Shown one piece after another: positions 32,216 to 43,029 of a DNA stretch of 64,000 nt. A model generated the notes under the pieces. It was not told the DNA's origin. It saw only the letters and a program-made list of their open reading frames with translations, and made no database searches. The position numbers were made by a program, and so were the translations under genes. The first letter of the stretch is position 1. Every line of letters starts with the position of its first letter. Source of the DNA: Symbiodinium natans (Eukaryota; Sar; Dinophyceae; Suessiales; Symbiodiniaceae); NCBI GenBank assembly GCA_905221605.1, contig CAJNDS010002214.1, positions 316,512-380,511 on the forward strand, in the 5' to 3' direction.

Positions 32216-32839
32216 ACAGGCAAGCCTGGGAACACCAGGAAGCTGGAAGCATGGCTCCCAAATTGTTTGTCCGTCTTACCAGGCCACGGCAAGAAAGGAC
32301 ACGGACATTGCTGCTCCTGCCTTCTTGGAGTTTCTCATTGTGGTCCTCAAAGGTGGCCAGGCCTCGAAGAAGTCAAAACCAGTGCGGAAGTTCCTTTGCT
32401 GGGCAGGGCATGATTCTGTGCCTTCAGGAGCAGCGCATTGGGGCGGTGTCACCTCCTTCGCCTCTGGGGAACGGTGCCGCCAGCGTGGCTAGCATGCAGA
32501 AACGATGCTATCCGCGTCCTTTTGGATTCTTGGTGTTGGCATGCGCGTCCCACTTTGAGGTAGCAGGTGGTGGTGACGTTGTCCTGGACCTCAAGTTGGA
32601 CAACGACTTTGGCAGGTGAACTCCGCGGTGTTGTGGGTCGAAATCGATTTCCGTGTCGTTACCCGTTGGGCTGCCGTTGCGCTGCGGAGTGCACAGGCTG
32701 GTTTCAAACCACCCCGAAGATGACAATGCCTCTGCAAGGAGCTCAGCAACATTGGCACGAGATGTGTGCACTATGTCTTGCGGCTAAAGTACTGCTAGTT
32801 TGTTGCTGTAGTTCATGTCGCCGCAGCTTCGACATAAGC

Positions 32840-32992
32840 TCACCTGAGGCCATGACTTACCATTCATATTGTGATGCAATGGTCACGGGCGCTGGTGGTG
32901 AGGGTGAGGCAGATGCCAAAGCTTGCAAGCAGTACATGACCAGTTCATGTTTCGGATGTTTTGTCGGCTTCACAGCCAGGAGAAGGAAGTGA
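32840..32992 (+). CDS. Coding-like exon, Cys-rich, unrecognised
   Basis: The frame reads SSPEAMTYHSYCDAMVTGAG, GEADAKACKQYMTSSCFGCF and VGFTARRRK, then a stop at 32990-32992. Cysteines are spaced regularly. It may continue from an upstream exon. No family recognised. Confidence 0.35.
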   Translation, partial: SPEAMTYHSYCDAMVTGAGGEGEADAKACKQYMTSSCFGCFVGFTARRRK

Positions 32993-33110
32993 TCAGTGCC
33001 GAAGTGGTGAAACTCGGTGGAACAGAGGCCGTGGCTATTCGTGCATGACAGCGCCGCATCACAGTTCTCGACCAACGGGAGCGTCGCACGACGCCCGAGT
33101 CCGTCCCGCG

Positions 33111-33235
33111 TGAGAGGGAGAGAGGGAGATAGGGAGAGAGAGGGAGAGAGGGAGAGAGGGGGAGAGAGGGAGAGAGGGAGAGAGGGAGAGAGGGAGAGAG
33201 GGAGAGAGGGAGAGAGGCAGAGAGGCAGAGAGACT
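33111..33235 (+). repeat. GAGAGAGG tandem repeat
   Basis: AGAGAGGGAGAGAGGGAG units for about 125 bp. Confidence 0.95.
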
Positions 33236-33989
33236 ACAGAGAAGTAGGCTCAGTGATCTCAGGTTGAAGGCTCCGCTTGCACCCGGAGCGAACACCCGGG
33301 CGGCGGATGCAAGCAACTACATGTACACTGCTCTCCTGCGGGCCCATTGCTTCTGAAAGCGCAGCATAACAGTTGCACTCCAGAAGATGCTAAAGTTGTG
33401 CATCACTCCACGTGGCAGTGAGGCTCAGGGTCGCAATGAAATGTTCAACCAAGTTCAACCAATGGCGTGAGTGCAGCCAATTCCGCAAGTCTCACCACAC
33501 TGGGTCAGCAAAGGCAACCTACTGAATGCCAGTGCGCACCGTGTCCCTTCCTTCCGGAGCTCAGACACAGAAGCCACGTCCGCCAATAACCGTGAGAGAA
33601 GTGCGGGTGGAGTGGGTGCGTGGGGCTCAGCAGACTCATCCGATTGCCATCCCTTGAATCTCTTGCTGTCAACGGCCGCCGCATGAGGCCAGTTCCGCTC
33701 ACGAAGCCAATATTTTCGCTGCCGCCCATAGCCGGATCAGGGGCAAACAGCGGCAAAACACCGTTGATTCCGGCATATACCCTGGCCTTCTGCCGTCTTT
33801 TTTGTTGCCACGGCTTCGTTCTCACAGGGGTGCCGTCATGTCCTGCCCCTCAGCAGAGGGGCTCGGAGCCATGAGTGGAAGGAGCAGCTTTTTTTGGGGG
33901 GGAGGTGTCTAGGACGCCCCGTATGCCGGTGCTTTCGGGAGCGCTCATATTCAAAGGGGGGAGGGAGCCGCTTCTCACCCCTCACACCC

Positions 33990-34062
33990 TCGAAGAAGAA
34001 GAAGAAGAAGAAGAAGAAGAAGAAGAAGAAGGGGTAGGAAGAGGAAGAGGAAGAGGAAGAGG
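33990..34062 (+). repeat. (GAA)n then (GAAGAG)n
   Basis: Thirteen or so GAA units, then GGAAGAGGAAGAGGAAGAGG. Confidence 0.95.
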
Positions 34063-34539
34063 AGAGACGGTCCCATTTTCCAGGGCAAACAAACCATGCG
34101 GATCGCATTCAAATCCAAGTCAGTGCCCCAGTTTCGCCCATGTGCTTCAGTGTACGGCAGCATGTATGCCGTGGCTGGACGCCGTGAGCCACCATCAGAG
34201 CATGTGAGGTGCCTGCGAACCCAAAACGAGTGGCAGAAACAGCTTCTTGCCCAACAGCGCGTCCGCTTCCAAGCTTTCTAATGCTTTCAGTTGAGCATGT
34301 GCTGTGGAGCGCGTGAATCGAGGCGCTGCTGGATGTTGTCACAGGCAGGTTGCAGGCAGCAGAGAGGACCTTGAAAGAAGATGAGGAGGCAATCTACGCA
34401 GTTTATTGAGTTGAAATTGGCATGTAAATGTAGCATAGTAGTTCTTCAGCGCATGTGCATCTCCATTTCGACAGTATGTGGACTTTGCATGACTTTGTTA
34501 TCGCAAGCGGTGAAGGTGTATGCATGAGTCTGGCGACCT

Positions 34540-34680
34540 CTAAGTACAAAGTTTTGCGTTTACGACAACGACGACTGCCACAACGATACTGGCGGTGGTG
34601 GTGGGCGTGGTGAATGTGATGGCGTTGGGGATTGTTATCGTGTTTTTCTCTGAGGAGCCTTCGCTCCGCCCCCCCCCCCC
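34540..34680 (+). repeat. Degenerate ACG/GGTG tract and C10 run
   Basis: ACGACAACGACGACTGCCAC, then GGTGGTGGTGGGCGTGGTG, ending in CCCCCCCCCC at about 34670. Confidence 0.6.
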
Positions 34681-34923
34681 ATCAACATGTCCCATGTATC
34701 TTGCAAACTGACTCGGACGGAAAGCCGTTCGTCCTGGATCGAGATGGAACATGGGAACAATCAGCACGCCACGAATAAGAAGGTGTTACAGCAGCTACGA
34801 GAATATTATGTGATATGAACGCTTGCTTTTCTAGACAACTGTTCGCTTTCGTCTCTGCCGCCCTAGACCGGAGGCTAAACCAAAGGAGACTCACACGAGA
34901 TGCTTGGGTTTTCAAGCCAAGGA

Positions 34924-35003
34924 GCCCTAAACCCTAAACCCTAAACCCTGAACCCTGAACCCTAAACCCAAACCCCTAAACCCTAAACCCTGAACCCTGA
35001 ACC

Positions 35004-35084
<81 letters not shown>

Positions 35085-35175
35085 ACCCTAAACCCTAAAC
35101 CCTAAACCCTAAACCCTAAACCCTAAACCCTAAACCCTAAACCCTAAACCCTAAACCCTAAACCCTAAACCCTAA
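34924..35175 (-). repeat. Interstitial telomere-like array with a homogenised (CCCTCAA) block
   Basis: CCCTAAA with CCCTGAA pairs at the start, then a block of about 13 CCCTCAA units (about 34999-35085), then about 12 perfect CCCTAAA units. Variants are clustered, not scattered. Confidence 0.97.
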
Positions 35176-35473
35176 GCATTTCCTCCTCTGAATGCCTTGG
35201 GCGAGAATCCTCTGGGTAGGGAATGTGCTCTCAGATCCCTGGAGGAGGTTTCCTTTTGCCTTTTTCCGAGACCAACCATGTAACCCCGCTTTGCTGTGGC
35301 TAGTCGGGTGCCAAAAAAAACCCTAAGCAAGAAACCCTAAACCCTAAACCCCCAAAGAATCGCCTCATGGTGCATTGTAGGTCAAGGAAGAGGAAAGAGA
35401 ACTCCTGCGCGGCTTTCGCAAGATCGTGCGCCGTGAGCGAGGCAAGGGGTGGTTGTCGGCAATCGCCTCCCCG

Positions 35474-35597
35474 AATATTAAACTCCCCCCCCCCCTACCA
35501 CCTAATATTACATACCCCCCCCCCATATACTATAGCATCACTATAATAGGAGTATTTACATGTTGGGGGGTACAGTACAGGGGGGGTTTTAATATTA
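35474..35597. mobile_element. Palindromic element with AATATTAAA ends (family D)
   Basis: Left end AATATTAAACTCCCCCC, right end GGGGGGGTTTTAATATT, inverted to each other over about 17 bp. The interior has CTAATATTACATACCCCCCC and CACTATAATAGGAGT. No coding capacity. Confidence 0.6.
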
Positions 35598-35720
35598 GGG
35601 GGAAGGGATAAATCAGCCGAGTTGCATGGTAAGTAAGCCACTGCACGCTTATGTTGTCGCGCCCCTAGGTTCAACGGACACGCAGCTCCCGGCTGAGATT
35701 TTCGTGGTGGCGCCAGCTTC

Positions 35721-35798
35721 TTTTAGGGTTTAGGCTTTAGGGTTTAGGGTTTACTGTTTGGGGTTTAGGGGTTAGGGTTTAGGGTTTAGGGTTTAGGG
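35721..35798 (+). repeat. Interstitial telomere-like array (TTTAGGG), degenerate
   Basis: About ten units with errors (TTTAGGC, TTTACTG, TTTGGGG). Confidence 0.92.
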
Positions 35799-35844
35799 CC
35801 GATCTAAAGGCATGCGTCATGCCACGCGTGAGCTTGCTTGCTTC

Positions 35845-35985
35845 GGGCAGGTAGAGAAGCGACAGAAGCTGCGAGAAGAAGCCGAAGAGCTGTGCAGGAT
35901 CTTGACGCGACTTGGCGACTGCATCAGACTATGCCGCCTTTCTAAACCTCATGCCCGAGTTAATGATCCGAATGCACAGGTATCC
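35845..35985 (+). CDS. Coding-like helical exon, unrecognised
   Basis: Downstream of a telomere-like array the frame reads VEKRQKLREEAEELCRILTR then LGDCIRLCRL. Strong amphipathic helix with conserved spacing of Leu, as in coiled coils. No family recognised. Confidence 0.35.
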
Positions 35986-36040
35986 GTGCCAGACCTTCCA
36001 CAGCTTCTCCCGGGCAATGGAGGCCTTACAAGAGGCTGGG

Positions 36041-36135
36041 AGGGAAGGGGAGGGAAGGGGAAGGGAAGGGGAAGGGAAGGGGGAAGGGGAGGGAAGGGGA
36101 GGGAAGGGGAGGGAAGGAAGGGAAGGAAGAGAAGG
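36041..36135 (+). repeat. GGGAAGGGGA repeat
   Basis: Purine-only tract of about 95 bp, GGGGAAGGGAA units, ending GGAAGGAAGAG. Confidence 0.95.
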
Positions 36136-36634
36136 AAGCAAGCATAATAAACGCCACTGATTTGCTTCATGAAAGACACAGGATATTTTGTCGGTGTCAT
36201 GCCCCCCCCCCCCCCTTGTTTGCTTCCTGCGTTTTGTGATGTTCTTGCTGCTTCCTGTGTTCCAACGCCGCTATGCCGAGACATGGGCGTGCATGGGAAA
36301 TCATGGGAACAAGCACCCTAACTTATCAGCTGGTCCATCTCTGAAACGCCTTGCTGAACCTTGGAGTTGATGTGCCACATGGCAGCAAGCAATGGCAATG
36401 GCAGTCATGGCGTTGGAGTTGTCGGAGGCCTCGCAGGAGACGATTCAGCGCGTTGTGTCCTTGGTCTCCCGTGGCTCTGCCCACAGCATGGTCTCAGCCC
36501 GCAGCACCGGCTTGTCTTCTAAAACATGAGAATTCCGTGTCGGTCGAGACAACTAGGCGTGTCGCCATGCGCAGATGTCCACAGGAGGTTTGTAGGTGCT
36601 GCCACTTCATTTTTATGGCTGCCAGGTGGGGCCG

Positions 36635-36835
36635 TCAGAGGCTGAGGACACATGATGTGGCATGTACATAGTTGTGGACCTTGGTCTTCTTCCAATCTGC
36701 TGTCGCACCAGAAAAGGAGACTTGCATCGCTGCAGTCGCACGATACGCACCCCGAGCTCTAAGGACCTGCTCGACGGTCGACCCGGGGACGATCTCCCCG
36801 ACTGGCGATGCAGAGCCCGATCCCAAACATCCCAT
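36635..36835 (-). other. Open on both strands; possible minus-strand exon
   Basis: The minus strand encodes SPVGEIVPGSTVEQVLRARG and AYRATAAMQVSFSGATADWK, which look protein-like. The plus strand gives VFFQSAVAPEKETCIAAVAR, also plausible. Strand and function unresolved. Confidence 0.3.
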
Positions 36836-36858
36836 GGCATGTGCAAAGTGGCATCTGG

Positions 36859-36924
36859 AACCCTAAACCCTAAACACTAAACCCTAAACCCTAAACCCTA
36901 AACCCTAAACCCTAAACCCTAAAA
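36859..36924 (-). repeat. Interstitial telomere-like array (CCCTAAA x9)
   Basis: One CACTAAA error; otherwise perfect. Confidence 0.95.
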
Positions 36925-37073
36925 TGAAACCGTTCTCCGCCATGGACATGCCCGAGGCGCTCTGCACCACTGGCAGGGGTGCCGGAAACCAATTGATCGA
37001 AAGGCCAAAGCTGAGGGAGGGGGAAAGACAGCTGCAGAAACCTGGCTCGAAGCCTTGATTCCCAAGGAATGCC

Positions 37074-37236
37074 ACCCTAAATCCTAAACCCTAAACCCCA
37101 AACCCTAAACCCCAAACCCTAAACCCTACACCCTAAACCCTAAACCCTAAACCCTACATCCTACACCCTAAACCCTAACCCCTAATCCCAAACCCCTAAC
37201 CCCTAACCCCTAAACCCTAAACCCTAAACCCTAAAC
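37074..37236 (-). repeat. Degenerate interstitial telomere-like array
   Basis: Variants CCCCAAA, CCCTACA, CCCTAACCCCTAA are frequent. 150 bp downstream of the previous array. Confidence 0.93.
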
Positions 37237-37310
37237 CGATGCCAGGCCAAGTCAGATCGTTTTCCTGGGCATGGCCTGGCTCATGCGAGGCCGTGGATGC
37301 TTCCCAGAAG

Positions 37311-37468
37311 TACTTGGAGGTTCAGGGTACTTAACACACCCCAATTATTTTAGCGTTTAGGGTTCAGGGATAACTGTACTTATAAGCCCCCTTAAGTCCC
37401 CTAAGTCCTCTAAGTAGGTTATAAGTGAGACGAATTGGGGGTCATATGTACCCATGAACCTCCAAGTA
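37311..37468. mobile_element. MITE-like element, family B
   Basis: Terminal inverted repeats: TACTTGGAGGTTCAGGGTAC on the left and GTACCCATGAACCTCCAAGT on the right, about 20 bp with one gap. Interior rich in TTATAAG and CCTTAAG. 158 bp, non-coding. A second copy lies at 49904-50035. A TTTAGGGTTCAGGG piece sits inside. Confidence 0.8.
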
Positions 37469-37469
37469 G

Positions 37470-38100
37470 CGGCTCAAAGGACTGGAGGGCGGCGTGGCGC
37501 CCAGCCGGTTGTGCAGGCCTGCCAGAGGAGTGGCAGCAACAAGGTGTGTACGTCGTTTTGATCACCGAGGCCTGGGGCAAAAAAGAGCCTGTTCTCTTGG
37601 TCTTTTGGGTTCTGCTCTTCGGGTCTGGGTGCTGTCGGCCGATCGGCTGTTTGAGCCATGGGTTGGTGGATGTTGCGCTTGTAGGTTTTCAAGCCGAAGA
37701 TTTTGCGTTTTGAGGGCTTATTGGCTGAACGGCTGACGGGTGTGGGCTGTTTGCCCAAACATCCTTCCACAGCTTTTCCCCGGAATCTTGACAGAACGGA
37801 TCATGGCTCGCCTCGCATACTTGATGCCTTCAGCCGCAAGGCAGACGAGTTTGAGGAGGTGGGCTTGGCTCCCAGGTCCAGACTTAGACGCGAAGCCGCA
37901 AAGCCTCGGCACGCGAGAAGCCTCGAGCAAGGAATTGTCTTGCGACGCATCTTGTTGCGCGTGATGGATTCCCTGAAACATGTGGGTTCCTGTAAGGAGG
38001 ATGAACAACAAGAGTTGAAAACAACCCGGTTGCCTCCAAGGCCGTCAACTCCTGGCATCCGGTGAAGGAGAGATCCGAGAGAAGCTGCGAGCCAAAGGCA
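37470..38100. other. No supported gene
   Basis: Open frames on both strands between 37700 and 38065 (for example SRKADEFEEVGLAPRSRLRR on plus) without recognisable domains. Confidence 0.45.
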
Positions 38101-38107
38101 AGGCGGC

Positions 38108-38161
38108 CCCTAAACCGTAAACCCTTAACCCTTAACCCTAAACCCTAAACCCCAAACCCCT
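38108..38161 (-). repeat. Short degenerate telomere-like array
   Basis: CCCTAAACCGTAAACCC, CCTTAACCCTTAACCC and similar. Confidence 0.85.
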
Positions 38162-38164
38162 ACT

Positions 38165-39140
38165 TGAGCGCAGAATGAGCCAACAGGCCAACAGACTTTG
38201 TGATGAGTGCCGACAGGCATTTGCGACTACCTGATCCATCCTCTCTCGCTCGACAGTTTGTCCAAAGCTAGAGCCTCCGAACATCTGCAGTAATCGGGTA
38301 GTGAGTGGGCGTGTGTGTGGGTGTGGGTGTGAGAGTATGTGTGTGAGTGCGTATCAATGGCCGTGAGTGTAGAGACTGGGCTGGTGGTCGGATTTGTTGG
38401 CTTTAATGGTTTTGCTCACCTTTTCTGTTCCTCGCAACGTTCGGGATTGGACGGAATGCCGTTCTACTTGTGATCAAGGTCATTTCAGAAGCTGTGCAAC
38501 GCCGATTGGAGGAGTATTTGCTGCTGGACTGACGCGGCCGGCTTTGGATTGAATCGTTGCTGTGAACTCCCACTACTTGTTTAGCTTGAGTATACTTTCG
38601 AGGATGTTCATCCCTCACCAACTTTTGAGTGCAGAAGCGCTTTCCCCCATGTCACGGTGATATTTAGGAGGCCTGTTTCCCGGAGTCTCCACAAAGTTCT
38701 ATGTTTATGCCACGCCACTCACTTTCTGAAGTGCACGAAGTCCGTGAGCCCGGCCATGCTGAACGGCATCCGTAGCGCTGGACGCTGAAGTCCAAGGGGG
38801 CCACTACACCAAGGCACCCCAAAACGCAAAGGCACACATCGATCCTGCTTGGAAGCGGATGCGGACACCAAACGTGAGTTGAGCAACTGCAGCTGGCTTC
38901 AGAAATGAAGCATTTCGAAGCTCGGAGCCCGGCCATCCCAAACACCCTACGAAATTGTGACTCGAGCGAGTCTTGTTTTTGCTTGGAAATGGTCGCCCGA
39001 AACCGCGCTGTGGAGTCTCAGACGAAGACGCTTGAAGGTTGGTTTCGCATGTTTCGCATTCACCCCGATTTTCTCGTGTTAGGTTGATCAGGCTCCATGG
39101 TGAAATGCTGCGTTGCGACCCACGATATCAAGTGACAGGT
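38165..39140. other. No supported gene; GT-rich tract
   Basis: A GTGTGTGGGTGTGGGTGTGAGAG tract lies at 38308-38350. Otherwise short frames on both strands, nothing recognised. Confidence 0.5.
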
Positions 39141-39146
39141 TCCCTG

Positions 39147-39330
39147 TGCTTAGGGTTTAGGGTTCAGGGTTCAGGGTTCAGGGTTCAGGGTTTAGGGTTA
39201 GAGACAACAAGAGCCCTGGAAAACAGGGGATTGGGGTTTGGGGTTTAGGGTTTTTACAAGCAGCTGCCTTTTTCTGGCATTCCCCACCCAGCCCAGATGG
39301 AAAAAAAGGGTTTAGGGTTTAGGGTTTCGG
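39147..39330 (+). repeat. Three short telomere-like clusters (TTTAGGG/TTCAGGG)
   Basis: 39147-39206 with four TTCAGGG variants in a row; 39236-39253; 39307-39330. All in TTTAGGG orientation. Confidence 0.9.
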
Positions 39331-39971
39331 GTGACATCCGTTGGCCCGGGCCAATTGGCCGTCTGGAGCGCAGTCCCGAAGTTAAAGCTGTGGTGGAGAG
39401 CATTCTCGACAACGAAACTGTCCTTTGACAAGGGCCGTAGGAACCCTATGGCGCAAGCAAGGTCGGGAGATGTTCTCATGAAAGCACTGCGAGATGCAAC
39501 TGAACTTCAGAGTGTGGGCTGATTGGGCTCATTTCTCCCGTTCTTCCTCCATCCTCTTTCCGAAATCAGTTCCTCCCCTGACACTGAAGAAGTCCCCAAA
39601 TCCTGCCGCTGATGGACCTTCAGAGTCTTCGGTTGTGTTGGCAGACGCCAACCGAAGTCCATGGCCGAACGCCATCACTCTGTGGCACATCTGCTGAAGA
39701 GAGGCCGTCGTTCCAAAGTCAGGATCTGCCTTTGCCGTGGCATTCGTGAACGGTACGTCCGTCCGTAGCGGTACGTAGCAACTACGGGCTGGAGTTTAAG
39801 TTCAGCACCGCCTCCGCTCACCCCTCGATACGAAACTGCTGACAGGGCGGATCTCTCGTTGGCCTTGGCTTGCCTTTGGCTCTTTCGCGAAGCACATTTG
39901 GCAAATCGCGAATGGTCAGGGCACAGTAGGAAATGCTCCTCGGGTGTATCACGGCGCGTTCTGATGGTGGC

Positions 39972-41880
39972 GAGGACATGCTGGGCCGTGGTGCAACAGC
40001 TTGCGTGCACAAGGCGGCTCGGCAGCTACACCTACCTTACGCGGCTACACACATCACGTTGGGCCTAGTGATGGCGACATCCAAGGCCAAGCGTCTGCGT
40101 GACAATGAGACCATTGCCTTGAAGGAGATCAACATGCCCAGCGCTTGCTGATTGGCACAGCTATTGAGTTGCAGTCTTCTGTCTTGCTAAGGCGACGTCT
40201 CAAGAACGCCAACGAAGAGATTGAGCGGGAGCTGAAGTGATGGACTTACACATTGCCTGTTGAGGGCATGTCCACAGCTAAACCCCTGCTGTGCCCCTCC
40301 AGCACCTCGGAGCGGTGTCGGAACAAGTCATGCACGTGTCCGACTGCCTGTGTGTATATGTCTGTTGCGAGCGCCGTGGTGAGCAATGCAGCGGCATGCC
40401 GCGGCAGCTTGGCCAGGCTTCTCCGTGAGCTGAGTCTGAACCTCAGAGCCGACACTCCCATCGTCTCTTCCCCAAGAAGCAAAGAAGGGTAGCGGAAGCA
40501 GCGGAGCCGCCAGCTGCCTTTCTAGAAGTTTGGAGTAAAGTGGGCGACCAGCGGGCCCTCCCCCCCCCTACTACCGGACCCAAGCCTGTGTGGGAAGTCT
40601 TAGAACCCTGAAATAAAAATAATAACAGTAATAATAATAGTAAGTAGTACTAATGGTCATGGTAATCATAATGGTAGTAGTAATAATAATAATCGTAATA
40701 ATAATAGTAGTAATAATACGAATAATTAAAGTAATAGTAATAATCGTAATTTAATAATAATAGTAGTAATAATAAGAATAATCATAGTAATGATAATAAT
40801 GGTAATACTAACAATATCAGTAATAAGAATAATAGTAAGAATGAGTCGCAGCAGCAAAGAACGCGGAGGTTGGCCGACAGTGGTGTTTACCTTGGACACC
40901 TGGGAGAATCGCACGGAGCAACTGCGAGACCCTCAGTTGCCTTAGGTTGCGAAGGCAAGCTCCTTATACGGGGGCTCACGAGTCATCGGGGGCACCTTAT
41001 TGGGGGTCCTCATTATAAGGGGATCCTACTAAAAATATCGGGGTCCCCTATCGGGCAACCTTATTGGGGGTCCTTACTATAAACGGACTCCTACTTGGGG
41101 GGTTCATATTAAGGGCCCCCTATTTTCTTACTATAAGGGGATCCGATTATTTGGGGGTCTACTATAGGGCCCCCCCTACTTTCGTAAAGCTCCCTAATAG
41201 GGCGCAGTGCTCTCGAGGCGCTACGTCGTGATGCCCTTGCTGGTGAGGGCCTTGACTGTGCTTCTCCATCTCAACCGTCATGCTGGTAGTAATAATAATT
41301 ATCGTAGTAATAATAATAGTAGTAATAATAATAGTAATAATAGTAATCATAATAGTAGTAGTAAAAAAAAGAATAATCATAGTAATGATGTGCTACGATC
41401 CTCGGTAGGACGTAAGTGTACGGGGCTTAGGATGGCGGCAGCATGCAGCAGAGAATCGAAGCGGCAAGAGGACCTCCTTGCGGCCTTCGCTTCTGCAACT
41501 CTTGCACCAGTTGCGCGAAGCTTGGAGGAGCAGAATCAGAGGAAGTACAGCATTCCGATGAGCTCGTCGCGGATTGGCGCGGCTTCTGCAAAACCCTCTG
41601 ATGTCGAAGCACCTTCGCTGTGATGCCAGGTATGTGCAAACCCTCCATGGACTTGCATACCTGCACTGGCGAGGAGCACACTGGCCCTGCAAGTTAAAGT
41701 CAAATAACATACTAGTTGATAGCAGTTTTTTGGGCGTAATGGGTTTGACTCAACAGACTTAGACACAGATGTCATGAACTTTTGTGTAGAATCTGCGTGA
41801 GATACTCTCTCAGGTCATTCACCGCGACATCAAGCCAGGAAATCTGCTCATTGCAGAAGACGGTCGGCTTCTTCAGGCCT
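39972..41880 (+). CDS. Ser/Thr protein kinase gene, several exons
   Basis: N-lobe: 39972-40013 encodes EDMLGRGATACVHK (glycine loop G-x-G-x-x-x-x-V). Joined over a 72-nt GC-AG intron (40014-40085) it continues AKRLRDNETIALKEINM, which has the ATP-binding lysine motif A-L-K-E-I. A helix-like segment at 40192-40237 (LKNANEEIERELK) fits helix C. C-lobe: 41630-41675 encodes YVQTLHGLAYLHWRG; a 138-nt GC-AG intron (41676-41813) joins it in phase to VIHRDIKPGNLLIAEDGRLL (41814-41873), the catalytic loop H-R-D-I-K-P-x-N. The product phosphorylates Ser/Thr of protein substrates. The exons for the hinge, the DFG loop and beyond were not found; the first may lie in 40240-41630, the rest after 41880. Long introns carry repeats and a palindromic element. 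Confidence 0.7.
40612..40853 (+). repeat. Degenerate AAT/TAG tract inside a kinase intron
   Basis: AATAATAACAGTAATAATAATAGTAAG-type sequence for about 240 bp. Confidence 0.9.
40975..41195 (-). mobile_element. Family C palindromic element, about three units, inside the kinase gene
   Basis: Three sub-units share TTATTGGGGGTCCTTACTAT, AAGGGGATCC and TTTGGGGGTCTACTATAGGG. The reverse complement carries TAGACCCCCAAATAATCGGA and GGGAGCTTTACGAAAGTAGG, the family C core and CGAAA start. Confidence 0.75.
41286..41390 (+). repeat. Degenerate TAG/AAT tract
   Basis: GTAGTAATAATAATTATCGTAGTAATAATAATAG and similar; same type as 40612-40853. Confidence 0.9.
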
Positions 41881-42106
41881 CCCGGCAACTCCATCCGAGC
41901 CAGTCACTCCGTGGGATACAGTCAGATCCGAGCAGGAATAGTTCGCAGTTAGACTGGTCAGCAACAAAAAGCACCGCCGAGGAAGACTCATTGTAACATG
42001 ACCCATGTGGGTAACAAAGGCGAGGAAAAAGGATCAGCGAACAAAAACCAAGGGGTCAGGACCCGGCCGAGACCGGCTGCAGGAAGCCGGACAAGCGAGA
42101 AACACC

Positions 42107-42257
42107 GGTTTAGGGTTTAGAGTTTGGGGTTAGGGTTTAGGGTTTAGGGTTTAGGGTTTAGGGTCTAGGGTCTAGGGTTTAGGGTTTAGGGTTTAGGGTT
42201 TAGGGTTTAGGGTTTAGGGTTTAGGGTTTTAGGGTTTTAGGGTTTTAGGGTTTAGGC
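42107..42257 (+). repeat. Interstitial telomere-like array (TTTAGGG)
   Basis: About 20 units with TCTAGGG pair and, at the 3' end, three TTTTAGGG units in a row. Confidence 0.96.
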
Positions 42258-42384
42258 CAAGAATGGAAGACAAGCAGAGCCAAGCAGCCCAGGGGCGGCA
42301 AGGACCCCCTACAGAAAACTGTTTGGGGAATAGAGGATCGAAAGCAACATAGAGATGATCAAACCATTAAGCCTCTGAAATATT

Positions 42385-42780
42385 GCAGAGAAAGAAGGCG
42401 AGGGAGGGTAAGCACCGCCTGGGAATCGAAGGAAGAAAGAGAGAGAAAGACACAAACAGAAATGACAAAGAAACAGAGACAGAACGAGCGGAAGAAGATA
42501 TATCGAAAGAAAGAGAGAATGCGACAAAACAAAAATAGTCTCAGAAAGAAAGAAGGACGGAAGGAAGATATGTATAACGAATTAGAGAAAGAACAACGAA
42601 AAGAGAGCGAAATAAGAAGATTCAGCAAGCACTGTATAAAGAAATAGCACAACGAGTAAATACAGAAGCAACGAAAGACAAGGAAATAAGGAAATACATA
42701 AGCAGTGACATAAAGGTAGACATGTAGCGACAGAAGAAACAGAAAGAAATGCAGACAGTAAGGAAATAACGACAGAAATG
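42385..42780 (+). other. Adenine-rich, thymine-poor tract of about 400 bp
   Basis: AAAGAGAGAAAGACACAAAC, GAAACAGAGACAGAACGAGCGG and the like for about 400 bp with very few T on this strand. The complement reads as a Phe/Leu/Ser-rich minus-strand frame (42359-42958), which is a composition effect rather than a gene. Confidence 0.75.
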
Positions 42781-43029
42781 TATATTGTATATCCAAAGCC
42801 ACCGCGTAAATCCTTCCCAACCCATCATACCCCAAACTCTTTTCACAACCACAAGAACCCTTGCCAAATCCATCATGAGAGCATTGTGTTTGCAAATTAT
42901 GCGGGGGGGGGGGGGGGGCAGGACTGTCCCTCCCCCGCCCCCCCCCGCGGTGCCCCAACCCCCGAGCTCATTTCAAGCAGTGCAAGCTTGCTTCGAAGAA
43001 TTTCACGCCATCAAAAACCATACGCACCC

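Noticed and set aside
41676-41725. Second kinase catalytic-loop-like peptide (KLKSNNILVD) right after GLAYLHWRG
   Set aside because: It lacks H-R-D, while skipping it as a GC-AG intron gives a perfect GLAYLHWRG-VIHRDIKPGN join. Treated as chance coding in the intron.
42359-42958. 199-codon minus-strand Phe/Leu/Ser-rich membrane protein
   Set aside because: Composition of the A-rich plus strand creates an open hydrophobic frame; no motif.
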